Source of the DNA: Diorhabda sublineata
Taxonomy: Eukaryota > Arthropoda > Insecta > Coleoptera > Chrysomelidae
Length of the DNA: 64,000 bases
Assembly: GCF_026230105.1 (NCBI RefSeq)
Contig: NC_079480.1
Location: 12,194,488 to 12,258,487, forward strand
Reading direction: 5' to 3'
Shown: positions 52,501-57,924 of the stretch, piece by piece
Layout of the letters: the number at the start of each line of letters is the position of its first letter
Numbering within the stretch: position 1 is the first letter of the stretch
Program-made: the position numbers and the translations under genes
Notes under the pieces: generated by a model
What the model saw: the letters and a program-made list of their open reading frames with translations, nothing else
What the model was told of the DNA's origin: nothing
Database searches by the model: none

Positions 52501-52580
52501 ATTCAAATCTCGATAGATAGTCCTCGATTTATAGACTAACCTTCCTCCACATTTGAACTTTACATATGGATCGCTTAAGC
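26646..52580 (-). CDS. Mctp: Multiple C2 and transmembrane domain protein (MCTP), nine exons, partial at both ends
   Basis: MCTPs are ER/secretory-membrane proteins with three cytosolic C2 domains and two C-terminal membrane segments; invertebrate forms act at synapses and the ER (family knowledge). Nine exons were read on the minus strand: 52580-52411, 50028-49864, 36262-36111, 33548-33393, 30910-30724, 30592-30319, 30246-29964, 29626-29300, 26853-26646. All have GT/AG borders and compatible phases, giving an unbroken frame of about 640 residues. Missing are the N-terminus through the first strands of C2A, and the last few codons after DDEIL. Those exons are presumably short, outside the window, or unrecognisable by eye. 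Introns range from 72 bp to 13.8 kb, and the long ones hold many transposons and a nested gene. No inactivating change was seen. Confidence 0.95.
27140..27199 (+). pseudogene. Start of a MADF-like domain, truncated
   Basis: An ATG at 27140 opens MDQNEKLIQLVRFYPVLYN, which resembles the first helix of MADF/Myb-SANT-like DNA-binding domains (pattern xxKLIxLVxxxPxLY). After about 20 residues the match ends, and sequence from a non-LTR element begins. It may be the 5' end of a Harbinger/PIF-type or domesticated MADF gene, cut by the later insertion. The match is short. Confidence 0.45.
27225..27560 (+). pseudogene. Non-LTR retrotransposon ORF2 C-terminus
   Basis: Plus-strand reading: AETWPETAKTNRM, METAEMKVLRRITGKTLLDR, RSENIRRLCKIDEVNEW, then (after a frameshift near 27427) MNNKKLVKIARDKS, a stop, and GRPRKRWCDNLE. 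This is the familiar post-RT tail of insect non-LTR elements (AETW...EMRxLRxIxGxTxxDRxRxxxIR...GRPxxRWxD). It sits in the Mctp intron between the two membrane-segment exons, antisense to the gene. The reverse transcriptase core is absent, consistent with 5' truncation. Confidence 0.85.
28513..28710 (+). pseudogene. mariner transposase N-terminus, third lineage, truncated
   Basis: An intact frame begins MYLNRVHFRVMIFYDIRNGL and continues NKQQCADQVATAFGDKAPSR then TTVFRYFSEINRGRTS. This is the helix-turn-helix start of mariner transposases (HFRxxIxYDFxxGLxxxxCxxxxxxAFGDxAPSxxTVxxWFxEFxRGRTS). It is cut off by a stop at 28708, and unrelated sequence follows. It lies in an Mctp intron. Confidence 0.85.
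28711..29299. other. Mctp intron sequence, nothing recognised
   Basis: AT-rich with several TTTTCGNxxTTC-like motifs, but no paired repeat or coding signal. Confidence 0.45.
29300..29626 (-). CDS. Mctp: Mctp exon: first transmembrane segment and acidic linker
   Basis: The exon has 327 nt with acceptor TCTTACAG and donor GTATGT at 29299. It begins NCFEWESKIQSFSALLIWL, the MCTP CFEWES signature. A hydrophobic stretch follows (LLIWLILCYYF then MFPVLILLIFL), then an acidic run (SEVDDDDEEDKEKEEKK) and SLKERLQAIQEVTQGVQNA, the conserved amphipathic segment between the two membrane spans. Confidence 0.95.
29964..30246 (-). CDS. Mctp: Mctp exon: end of C2C and pre-membrane region
   Basis: The exon has 283 nt with acceptor TGTTATAG and donor GTAAGT at 29963. 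It reads KIAIPLLRIRNGEKRWYALK, then a linker and QILLEMTIIWNPIRACIRTL, NPKEEKYMQ and FKRQVFVKNVLRL. These are strongly conserved in the family. The last six residues before the donor (LEFGKLF) lead directly into the CFEWES exon. Confidence 0.95.
30319..30592 (-). CDS. Mctp: Mctp exon: C2C domain core
   Basis: The exon has 274 nt with acceptor TTTTACAG and donor GTGAGT at 30318. It starts AWHRTFHNLKDVGHLTVRVF, then the C2 calcium loop 1 (GLASADLGGKSDPFC) and loop 3 (FDEDRDHKVEFLG). Ca2+-ligand Asp residues are present in ADLGGKSD and DEDRD; the usual last Asp before FLG is Glu here. The 72-bp intron separating it from the next exon is the shortest in the gene. Confidence 0.96.
30724..30910 (-). 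CDS. Mctp: Mctp exon: end of C2B and linker to C2C
   Basis: The exon has 187 nt with acceptor CGTTTTCAG and donor GTAAGT at 30723. It reads CVLDLTTYEREKTHNIWQEL, EDGAGSLHLLLTISGTTASE, then TISDLTTYEDNPREK and ILDRY. The LxxLLTISGTTxxExISDL block is the conserved linker of insect and vertebrate MCTPs. Confidence 0.95.
30985..33015 (+). pseudogene. Non-LTR retrotransposon (RTE/CR1-like ORF2), decayed and internally duplicated
   Basis: It lies antisense inside an Mctp intron. From left to right: a linker region seen best at 31558-31773 (EETWSVFKVVMIVAA, KLTSWWTNQIKEEI, KSEKGTWKRYL); NKGKITKEEVIEAIK before the RT; an RT core at about 32255-32395 with NDAQSRFRKGRRVQDH and FVDMKKVFDRVP (motif A, FxDxxKAFD type, Ala replaced by Val); then the tail at 32773-33015 with EQRQLSLWGNLQRMEES, PVKRAWKRGRPKATYD and TTWKEAKIIEQW. 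The FADD catalytic motif is not readable. Many stops and a large deletion between the RT and tail make it dead. Confidence 0.85.
31009..32120 (+). repeat. Tandem duplication of a retroelement segment, about 620-bp offset
   Basis: 31009-31470 and 31629-32120 match over nearly their whole lengths. Both begin AACAACTAACAATAAAAA and share ATCATGGTGGA-type, GGTAACAAACTGGAAAG, GGACAAGAAACAAGATG, TTTATGATAGGTACAGAAG and CCACGACGTAAACAAAGG blocks. The first copy lacks about 60 bp of linker coding (the GTWKRYL part). Divergence is low, about several percent by eye, so the duplication is younger than the element's decay. Confidence 0.88.
33393..33548 (-). CDS. Mctp: Mctp exon: C2B second half
   Basis: The exon has 156 nt with acceptor ATTTTTAG and donor GTTAGA at 33392. 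It reads LGNEKYKSRVVWRSLNPRW, LEQLDLHLYDDGDQQLEI and TVWDKDRARDDFIG. The Asp triplet of calcium loop 3 (WDKDxxxDD) is complete, so this C2B should be able to bind Ca2+. Confidence 0.95.
33886..35031. mobile_element. Foldback cluster with ACAGGGTGT ends, in a Mctp intron
   Basis: The outer edges are inverted: left GTACAGGGTGTCAAA then AAGGT; right, reverse-complemented, GTACAGGGTGTCAAAC then AAGGTAA. Inside are three copies of one unit of about 210-290 bp: 33945-34153 (minus), 34199-34475 (plus) and 34589-34880 (plus). They share AxAGGGTGTGxxATxTAAA, TTACAAAATTCGxAA, TTTTGAGTTTGA-type, AAGTTACCTTTGTTTT and ACCACTAAAT blocks. The first two are head to head with about 45 bp between, so a transcript would fold into a long hairpin. 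The first unit lacks about 80 bp present in the other two. No coding capacity. Confidence 0.8.
35215..35285 (+). repeat. Possible tRNA-derived SINE head
   Basis: The stretch begins GTCAGGTGGTTGAAGTG and ends GCGGGTTCGCATCCCC. GGTTCGCATCC fits the Pol III B box (GGTTCRANNCC), and TGGTTGAAGTG loosely fits an A box about 40 bases before it. A three-pair T-arm (GGG/CCC around TTCGCAT) can form, but the acceptor stem does not, so it is not a functional tRNA gene. A SINE head is the likeliest explanation; only one copy was seen in this window. Confidence 0.4.
35850..36045 (+). pseudogene. Retrotransposon C-terminal remnant
   Basis: The plus-strand reading includes VTSENWKERTEVRNGWRGIV and KIVQIL after a basic segment. 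This WKxRAxxRxEWRxIV tail is common at the end of insect non-LTR ORF2 proteins. It is short and broken by stops, and it ends 66 bp before the Mctp C2B exon boundary. Confidence 0.45.
36111..36262 (-). CDS. Mctp: Mctp exon: C2B first half
   Basis: The exon has 152 nt with acceptor TGTTTTCAG and donor GTAAGT at 36110. It starts YFQKTSRTQDVNKRLKSQIW, then SSVVTIVLVEGKNLLPCD and TATSDPYCKF. The two loop-1 Asp residues (CD and SDPY) are present. Its first codon follows in phase from the C2A exon 13.6 kb upstream, so no exon is needed between them. Confidence 0.95.
37527..37573. repeat. (AT)n microsatellite, 47 bp
   Basis: Perfect AT dinucleotide run following AATCTC within a large Mctp intron. 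Confidence 0.95.
38160..38942 (+). mobile_element. Probable non-autonomous Helitron; only the 3' end is certain
   Basis: The 3' terminus reads GCAGAACAACGTTTGCTG then GGTCAGCTAG, followed by T at 38943. CTAG before T and an imperfect hairpin (CAGAAC against GTTTGCTG) 8-10 bases earlier are Helitron features. The ending AACGTTTGCxGGGTCxGCTAG is seen in insect Helitrons. The stretch from 38160 on has GTTCGAACCCTCT-type phrases and no coding capacity. The 5' TC terminus could not be fixed; 38160 is only where repetitive-looking sequence begins. Confidence 0.55.
39471..39478 (+). promoter_or_regulatory. TATA box candidate of the nested coiled-coil gene
   Basis: TATAAAAG, a consensus TATA element, lies 47 bases before the ATG at 39518. 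It would place transcription start near 39500 and give a leader of about 15-20 bases. AT-rich DNA makes chance matches likely, but the position is right. Confidence 0.4.
39518..44235 (+). CDS. Nested two-exon coiled-coil protein, unrecognised family
   Basis: Exon 1 is 39518-40046 and exon 2 is 43973-44235, joined in phase 1 (GT at 40047; acceptor TTTTTATTTAAG at 43972). The product is 263 residues. About residues 40-175 are a Glu/Lys/Asn/Gln-rich heptad-like coiled coil (for example EENNDLQMRNDELKEVIRIL and ISELKTENEQLRKEIESKE). Exon 2 continues helical (LKHALAIIKDLNTLL) and then has CHACTQIGYGES, a single CxxC. The gene lies inside the largest Mctp intron on the opposite strand. Its own intron holds a Tc1-like fragment and a hAT element. 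Frame continuity and amino-acid bias argue it is real. An alternative donor (AAAG then GTAACA at 44220) before the stop, and a strong GTAAGT at 44250, leave open a third exon. I do not recognise the family. Confidence 0.7.
41240..41460 (+). pseudogene. Tc1-like DDE transposase fragment
   Basis: Frames broken by stops read IVRWRQDYLRQIKDYRSSNR and then YLDETWFDSHDVVSRSE. WRxxYLRxIxxYRxxGRxIxYLDETW is the segment carrying the first catalytic Asp in a Tc1-like transposase family common in insects. Only this piece remains, inside the intron of the nested coiled-coil gene. Confidence 0.55.
42267..43895 (-). mobile_element. hAT element (ZMYM/zinc-finger-MYM type), deleted, ends present
   Basis: The ends CAGTGACGTAGCTTCC and, reverse-complemented, CAGGGGCGTTGCTACC are inverted. 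They are flanked by CTCGGTCT (42259-42266) and CTCACTCT (43896-43903), an 8-bp target duplication with two differences. The minus strand encodes hAT transposase pieces: 43381-43689 (IKEYGINLSKCRGQYYDGAN, MSALYGGLQALI, VHCDAHVLNLILND) and 42491-42826 (FLTLPFTTAKAERSFSKLKL, the C-terminal dimerisation motif). The region between is degraded, and the element is 1.63 kb rather than about 3 kb. It inserted about 70 bp before exon 2 of the nested gene. Confidence 0.88.
44236..45084. other. Mctp intron sequence, nothing assigned
   Basis: No coding signal. It contains AATAAA at 44817, a possible polyadenylation signal for the plus-strand nested gene, but nearly 600 bp past its stop codon. Confidence 0.4.
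45085..45530 (+). repeat. Segment duplicated at 48970-49382
   Basis: About 440 bp match 48970-49382 in direct orientation: AAATATTxGCGCTGTT, AAGACAGTTCTTATCG, TTTATAATACACA, ATTGCATGCCATATAT, CTTCAGCATTACTACC, ACCACTTCTAACATACTAGG and on into the mariner 5' end. The first copy has about 50 extra bases (GTTAGGGTCAGG region). The match covers sequence outside the mariner plus the mariner end, so the mariner was already inserted when the segment was copied. Confidence 0.88.
45373..46365 (+). mobile_element. mariner element, fourth lineage, both ends present
   Basis: TA at 45371-45372 and 46366-46367 flank ends CTAGGATGGCCCGAGAAG and (reverse-complemented) CGAGGATTGTCCTAGCAG. The transposase starts MERIGLRYVIQYFYLKCL at 45528, with STIKYWLAxFERGCG in the HTH linker. 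After frameshifts it has KKVLFHQDNVPAHTP (second catalytic Asp) and LKFELLPHAPYSPDLAP, where a frameshift follows and the third catalytic Asp is lost from frame. The C-terminus includes GDQRFFNNEE and YFEELDDSHF. The 993-bp copy lacks about a quarter of the usual length. Same family as 49.2 and 57.1 kb. Confidence 0.88.
46489..46869. mobile_element. TA-flanked MITE, 381 bp
   Basis: TA at 46487-46488 and 46870-46871 bracket ends GTCCAGTCATTTAAAGTAG and, reverse-complemented, GTCCAGTCATTTTAGGTGG. Both arms continue with AAATCGAGATA or TAATCGAGATA about 35 bases in. No coding. The TA target fits Tc1/mariner-type mobilisation. Confidence 0.75.
47049..47305. mobile_element. Inverted-end MITE, 257 bp, second type
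   Basis: The left end TCCACACGATACAGACTT and right end AAGTCTGTATAGTGTGGA are inverted with one mismatch over 18 bases. Nearby palindromes ACAGATATCTGT and CCAAACATTTGG and the CAGAC/GTCTG motif recur in the interior. No clear target duplication beyond CCC was seen. No coding. Confidence 0.65.
47320..48940. other. Mctp intron sequence, nothing assigned
   Basis: AT-rich to 48240, then a GC-richer patch at 48280-48560 without a readable frame, possibly an old transposon. No feature could be supported. Confidence 0.4.
48945..49407 (+). repeat. 413-bp duplicated segment flanked by 25-bp direct repeats
   Basis: The segment 48970-49382 is the second copy of 45085-45530. It is bracketed by TCAATGTCAACGTTGGAAAC at 48945 and TCAATGTCAACTTTGGAAAC at 49383, each continuing AAAAC; the 25-base repeats differ at one position. 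It includes the mariner 5' end (from 49195) up to its start codon region, but no transposase body. The direct repeats resemble a target duplication around an inserted copy. Confidence 0.8.
49435..49495. other. Perfect-looking hairpin, 18-bp stem
   Basis: CCACACGATGCATCCAAT at 49435-49452 is the inverse of ATTGGACGCATCGTGTGG at 49478-49495 with one mismatch. The loop of 25 bases contains GCGTCCAGCG, itself related to the stem. It lies 28 bp after the flanking direct repeat above. Function is unknown. Confidence 0.8.
49864..50028 (-). CDS. Mctp: Mctp exon: C2A end and linker
   Basis: The exon has 165 nt with acceptor TTTTTTGTAG and donor GTAAGC at 49863. It reads DDFMGSAMLDLSNLDLSRTT, then DLSLPLQDPSRPDASLGEIF and LSVTLYPKTQEDKEQ. 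DDFMG completes calcium loop 3 of C2A. Both borders are phase 0. Confidence 0.96.
50603..51134 (-). pseudogene. Insect transposon protein fragment (FNEQFNI / SRGxxE family)
   Basis: Two minus-strand frames overlap with a shift near 51000. The upstream frame has EIPASKFIFSKVFNEQFNIK; the downstream one has CVICFDFMKTLPALFQPL and MFLWYESITSRGLQEVASCL then LLYFLKNI. These resemble a widespread uncharacterised insect transposon protein (patterns VSxSTFYKIFNExFNLSF, DLQKxLPTPxL and MFMWxExxASRGxxEIxSCLL). The Cys-rich segment between them is damaged. It sits in the C2A-C2A intron of Mctp, on the same strand. Confidence 0.5.
51140..51978. other. Mctp intron sequence with a GC-richer block
   Basis: A 112-codon minus-strand frame at 51380-51718 has no recognisable motif. 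Its base composition (about 45% GC by eye) differs from the intron around it and suggests an old transposon, but nothing could be assigned. Confidence 0.35.
51979..52539 (+). other. Unexplained 186-codon open frame, antisense across an Mctp exon
   Basis: The plus-strand frame starts MNHSSIDPISSSLFVPYEAV and runs uninterrupted for 186 codons; its last 43 codons are antisense to the C2A exon. That overlap explains some openness, but the first 140 codons lie in intron. No domain is recognised (aromatic-rich, Leu/Phe/Arg/Asn). It could be chance, a transposon remnant or an unspliced intron-encoded peptide. No start context or neighbours support translation. Confidence 0.2.
52411..52580 (-). CDS. 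Mctp: Mctp exon: C2A middle, first recognised exon
   Basis: The exon has 170 nt with acceptor TTTTTTGCAG and donor GTAAGT at 52410. It reads LSDPYVKFKCGGRLVYKSRT, IYRDLNPVWDESFTVPIE and GIKVFDYDWGIQ. The C2 calcium-loop Asp of SDPY and the DYD of loop 3 are present. The split first codon needs one base (probably G, giving GLSDPY) from an upstream exon that must carry the first C2A strand and the N-terminus. No such exon was recognised in the remaining 11 kb. Confidence 0.95.
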
Positions 52581-52584
52581 CTGC

Positions 52585-53620
52585 AAAAAATAGTTTATTA
52601 TAATGAGAATTTGATACCTTCGAGCCCTATTTTTTGTGATTTCTAAGAAAGAATTTTGTGAATTATAATTTTGTTTTAAAGTAGACTTCGATGTCTACAT
52701 AAATAGGATAAACAGGACATTGCTTCAGACGCTCGTCAGCGTTTCTCCTGGCAGCCTTAGAAGCGGACATTTTGAAAATAAAGCAACACGGAGGATGAAA
52801 ATCCAATAGTGTAGCCGAAGTTCATTGGAAAATAAGAGAAGAATTTCAGAAAACATTCTGGGCCAAGTCCTTAGCGTACATGTAGATATCAGTTCAAGAG
52901 AGTATTCATCCAGAAAATGGACTTACTTTAATTAACTGTGTCTTTAGTAATGTTGTTTTCAATGTTTATAAATCTTAAAATACTATTGAATTAAAATAAT
53001 GAGTTAATTGACAGTTTAAATAATGTTTAAATAATGAAATGATTGTCACTTTTTACAGTAATGAATAAATATTTCTTTGAAACATAAAAAGTTACGTAAA
53101 TTTTTTACCTAACTACTTTTCATAACTGATATATGAAGGTTATGAAAAATGTGACGTTTCCTAATATCAAGAAGTGACTTAAAGTGTCACATTTGATAGC
53201 AGAGTAAAAAAATGTTTTTTATATAATTATTTTCACGTTTTTTTTATTCATTTGCATCCATAAAGAATGTAATGTATGAATCGGTCAAGAAGCGTGTAAA
53301 AAAGTACCGTAATTTTTTTAAGTTTACGGACAAAATTTTGTGTGAAACTCGTGAGTAAAGTAACTTTTTTCCACTTGTAGGAATTGCCGTCAAACCGTCC
53401 TACTCGTTTGTTGCATAAATAACTATTTCATCACCACAAATTGAATCTATTATAGTTAATAATAGGAAAAAACAGATTAAAGTTTTTAAGGTTGTATGTT
53501 TGATTTACACGCTTAGTTAGTTAACATTATTTTTTAGTTTCATTTCACATTTCACCATAATATTGTAACACCAACAATGAAAAGGGTAATCAAAGTTTCT
53601 TCTCAGTACTCATATACGAA
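52585..53620. other. Non-coding stretch upstream of the first recognised Mctp exon
   Basis: A short minus-strand frame at about 52680-52772 (MSASKAARRNADERLKQC then PVYPIYVDIEVYF) has GC-rich codons unlike its surroundings and could be part of a transposon or an unplaced small exon. I could not connect it by splice phase to Mctp. Confidence 0.3.
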
Positions 53621-53624
53621 TTAT

Positions 53625-53850
53625 CAAGTTCTCTGGATATTGACTAGTACTGGATGGATCATCTTCTAACTGGACACAAATATCTAAAGATTTCGTTTCA
53701 GTTGATGCAGTTTTTCTGCGTCCTGATTTGGATAAATCTTTTACTGAATCAGTTTCGCTCAACTTTTTCACTAATTTACTGACAGTAGATCTTGTTATGG
53801 GATTGCGGTTAGGGTATAAACTATTAAATATATTACACGTTTCTTGTTGA
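53625..53850 (-). pseudogene. Transposon helix-turn-helix fragment
   Basis: The minus-strand reading is NPITRSTVSKLVKKLSETDS, VKDLSKSGRRKTASTETKSL then DICVQLEDDPSSTS. This is the helix-turn-helix linker of insect Tc1/IS630-type transposons (SRSTxxxLVxKFxETGSVxDxxRSGRPxTA...). The catalytic domain does not follow. The plus-strand DDE remnant at 58.5 kb may come from the same family. Confidence 0.65.
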
Positions 53851-53859
53851 CTTCAGCGG

Positions 53860-54340
53860 AGATGTAGCCATAACTCCGAAATTATGACATTAAGGTATAG
53901 GGAACATTAAATGAAAAATAATAAGATTTTCGAAAAACTAAAAATATGCTGGGTAATCCATTTGAAATAACAAAGTTCATTATTTTTCCATAAAAAGGAA
54001 AGATCTGACAACAATGTAAATATCATCATAATACCGGTCGTATCACAAGACTCTTATACACAAAAATTGATAAAAATCGTACAAGCCGTTTCCCAGATAA
54101 TTGAGGCGTTCCATACATAAAACTCACTCTGTATATTTGAATTTGATTGTTCGTATGTAACTTTGATTGTATGTGATAAATGTTTAAAATTATATACGTC
54201 CAAACTATTTCTTTACATAAAGTTTAGATAAACCAACTTGATTTGTAAAAGTAATAAAAAATATAGGGAGTTTATTTTAAAAAAATGCTAGCATTGCACG
54301 CACGGGTTGTCACGTACATACATGTTCGGTTTTATTCCCT
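53860..54340. other. Non-coding stretch
   Basis: AT-rich; no coding signal or repeat pairing seen. Confidence 0.45.
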
Positions 54341-54344
54341 CATC

Positions 54345-54438
54345 TGAATTTAATACCATGAACTTAAGAACCTAAAGCAAACCAAGGGCACCTTGCCCGA
54401 ATTTGCTATAGGCCGTGCGCTGGCTTAATCCGGCACTG
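54345..54438 (-). mobile_element. One end of a hAT MITE related to 13.9 kb
   Basis: The reverse complement starts CAGTGCCGGATTAAGCCAGC, then GCCTATAGC. The 13.88-kb MITE starts CAGGGCCGGATTAAGCTACG with GGCTATAGCCC. The partner end is not found, so this copy is truncated or its other end is too changed to see. Confidence 0.65.
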
Positions 54439-54871
54439 CCTAATTTCAAATTACTTGTAAAAACTTCAATTTGTTTTTAATCGACTTCAGAAATTTTGTA
54501 TTATTACAGTTACTATGTTTTTATTTTAAAATTGGACTAAAATATATTTATTATGGTTAGTGTAATAACTAAAGGTAAATATTTACTTTTAATATAAAAA
54601 TGACCTTTTTTACTTGAATTGTGATTGTAGTAGACACAATAAATATTTTCGTTAACAATTTTCAATAGTATACCTCGAATGATTTAATTTTCGAATTCAT
54701 AACCAAACATTTTTGACATCATTAAGTCAATTCAGTAGTGAAATGAAAAACAATCTTATCAAATCAATTTTAATCACAAGTGACATTTCATTAGATTATT
54801 TCACGAACAAAGTGACATGTTAAAAACTTTATAGGTATCCACTTTGTTTCAACTCCAACTAGAATTTACTA

Positions 54872-55000
<129 letters not shown>

Positions 55001-55062
55001 CTTTTAATTGTTAATTTTGACAACAAGAATTGATTTTCAATGTTTTCTTTTCTTTAAATGCT

Positions 55063-56187
55063 GTTCCAGGACTTGATGCAAAAAGTTCGGGAGAGAGTAG
55101 TATGTATTTTTAATGTATGATTACGTATGTCCATATAGTGTGTTTGACAGAATAGATAATTCAGCATTACTATTTGAAGGCCAGGGGCGGCTCATGCCCA
55201 ATGGTTAACAATTTTCACATGCCTGTACAATCCAAAAAAAGTAAAAATGAATTTTTCAATCGATTTTGTGAAAATAATTACGCTTTGTAGGGTTGTATAA
55301 AAAAAATTTAAGTAATTTCATACATTCGCGGTTCCCTCCCATCCGCCATCCGATTTCAATGATTTTTTCAAACATTCGTTTTCACGGCGGATTTATGGAA
55401 AAAAAATGGGAAATATCTCACCTGAAGATTTCATATAGTTTTATGACTTTAAATGTGAGCACTTCTTCGCTTATAATCGTTCATAACTTTTTTAGAAAGT
55501 TTCAAATGCAGTTTATATATTTTTTTGTTAATCTACACAAAAAACGAACATTTTGGAAAAAAATTGTCAAATGTTTGTTTATTCATTTTTCATTTCTAAC
55601 CTTAGTGAGAAACCATTTTTTTAATAATGAAAATTTTTAATTTTTCAAAGTTAACTTTTAATATTGTACACTTGATTACAATAAGTGATTTGAAGAATGT
55701 TTTTGTTGATATAACTTTAATGATCACTCAGAAGGTACAAACGAATATATTGGGGGAAAGGGCAATTTTAAGAGAAATTGTTAATATTCTTAATTGTAAA
55801 AACATGATAAATAAACATTTTTGTATAAATTGTTTTCTAAATTTATTTGTTTTTTGTGTAGATTATGAAAAAAAAATATAAAAATTTCCTTTCATTATTT
55901 GGAAAAAAGTTAAACAATTATACGTGAATGAATGCTTTTGTATGAAAATGTGAAGCCCTGAAACCAATACATATAAGTTTTCACTTTTTTTTATTCCGAT
56001 TTTTAGTAAATCCGCCGTAAAAACGGAGATTTAAAAAAATTCATCAAAATCGGATGATTTTTCGATTTTCTAGAACCAAAAAACGGACCCCAAAAGTATA
56101 AAATTACCAAAATTTTTTATGTATTATTTTCGCGTTATCTACTTACTACCGAATTTTTTGCATCAAGTCCTGGAACACCCTGTATAA
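55063..56187. mobile_element. Foldback-like element, 1.1 kb, TGTTCCAGGACTTGATGC ends
   Basis: The left edge TGTTCCAGGACTTGATGC, AAAAAGTTCGG and the right edge (reverse-complemented) TGTTCCAGGACTTGATGC, AAAAAATTCGG are inverted. The right end adds ATACAGGG just outside, matching the ACAGGGTGT ends at 33.9 kb. A second inverted block inside pairs about 55340-55440 with about 55960-56070 (CATCCGATTT, then CGTTTTxACGGCGGATTTA). The interior has two adjoining open frames (55293-55640 and 55627-55881), Phe/Ile/Lys-rich, with no recognised domain. Confidence 0.72.
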
Positions 56188-56189
56188 TT

Positions 56190-57090
56190 CAATAAGTACC
56201 TATATACCTATCAAAGTTTTTTTTGCTGAATATCGATAGGTGTAATGTAATTCCTTTATTTGTGTAAAATTATTGATTGTTGATAATTGTTGGCGTACAG
56301 ACATACATAACTTGAAAGAACAGGAAAGGTAATTAGAATACAGATACTTTACACGTGTTTGCTTTGTTCAATACGTATCATGAGATGGAATTAAAACATG
56401 GTAAAAACAAAAAATCTCTAAATTTATGAAAATATGTGCATGCTCATTACGTTCGAATCAAATTCCCATTGGAAAATATAAAGTTTTTGATTTTCATTTG
56501 TCACTGAGGATTTAATTGGCTGACCCTATTTGGACCAATAAAAAATGTCATATTTAGACATTTCATTTGCCTGGTAGAAGAAAAATTTCGTTTGATTCAA
56601 ATCTTTAAAGTTTCGATTTTTTAGATTTGTTAATATTGTTTGTATCCTAGTTGTTTTTATACTTTAAAATGTTGTTATGTTGTTTGGTGAGCAAGAAAAC
56701 ATATTATTAGCTCAAGTAGGAGAGTTCACTGGGTTTTTGTGTATCTATGCTTTGATACAATTGAATTTGAGGATTACTTTGAAATACGTTTATTGATAAT
56801 TGTATTCGTCAAATAGATAATGATATTTACGAAAATGCAATTTTGCAATTCTTTGGTTACTGAACTCTTTTGTCAAATATTCTCGACAGGATAATGATGT
56901 TTGTTTTATCCTATATTAAATATTTATTTACCTCAACTATTTAAAGAAAAGGATATAACATCGTTTAGTCTATTTGTTGTAATGTTAGTTCTGATGTTAC
57001 TTATTCCTATTTTGAGCATACGGGATTTATAAAAATAATCACCCGATTTATAAAACTCATACATATCATGTATAAATCCGATGAGACTGA
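56190..57090. other. AT-rich non-coding stretch
   Basis: No gene, paired repeat or recognisable regulatory pattern. Confidence 0.5.
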
Positions 57091-57096
57091 ATAATA

Positions 57097-57921
57097 CGAA
57101 ATGGTCTCAGAAGTACCTGGCGGCCTAATAAAGAAACACAAAAATATATACATTTTTCAAAGTAATCTCCTTTTATCTCCATACACTTTTCCCAGCAATG
57201 TTCAATAAGTTCGATACCATTTTTATTATAAGAATCGACAAGCTTCTCTAAATAGCCAGATCTTCACTGTTGGCAAATCTTTGATCACCGAGCCTTTTTT
57301 TCAAGTCTGGAAACAGGAAATAAGCCGAGGGGGCTAAATCTAGCGAATAGGGTGCATGAGGTAGCAATTCAAACTTCAATTCATTAATTTTGTAAATTGC
57401 AATAACGGATGTGTTAGCTACTGCATTGTCTTGATGAAACAACACTTCCATCTTAGCTTAAAGGTTGCAATAAGTTCGCATATACTCGTCATTAATATTT
57501 TTTTCTTTATCAAGATAGTCAATTGCCTTCTTTGGAGCCGGTGCAAAAATTTGGCTTTATTTCTGTGCAACATTGCCAAAGACTCGACGAAAACATCTTC
57601 ACGAGGCTGATTTTGTTCCATTGTGAGCAAACGCGGCATCCATCTTGCACACTACTTTCTTATGTCCAAATTTTCAGTTAATATGCTGCTTGCACAGTTT
57701 CATTCGACGATCATTCAGTATCGCTTTGAGGATTTTCTGTAACGTTTCTGAAGTCGTCACCTCATTTGGTCTATTTGGTTGCCAAACAAACAATAAACAA
57801 CGTGGCGTCTTCAAACTTGAAACATTTGCTGTATAGATTGTATACTTTCTAATACAGTGGTATTTTTCAAGCAGCCACCGCCATCTTTAGATCATGCCAG
57901 GTATTTTAGGGACCATCCTCG
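57097..57921 (-). mobile_element. mariner element, fourth lineage, minus-strand copy
   Basis: TA at 57095-57096 and 57922-57923 flank ends CGAAATGGTCTCAGAAG and, reverse-complemented, CGAGGATGGTCCCTAAAA; both continue with TACCTGG. The minus-strand frame 57451-57248 reads MEVLFHQDNAVANTS, INELKFELLPHAPYSLDL and APSAYFLFPDLKKRLGDQRF. The second catalytic Asp (HQDN) is kept; the third, normally APSD, is Ala here (APSA). Other parts (EVTTSETLQKILKAI-like HTH linker and WMPRLLT block) are frameshifted. The 825-bp copy is dead. Confidence 0.9.
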
Positions 57922-57924
57922 TAT

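Noticed and set aside
52680..52772. Short minus-strand frame as an upstream Mctp exon
   Set aside because: It lacks the C2A first-strand pattern and has no donor compatible with the one-base phase needed by the 52580 acceptor.
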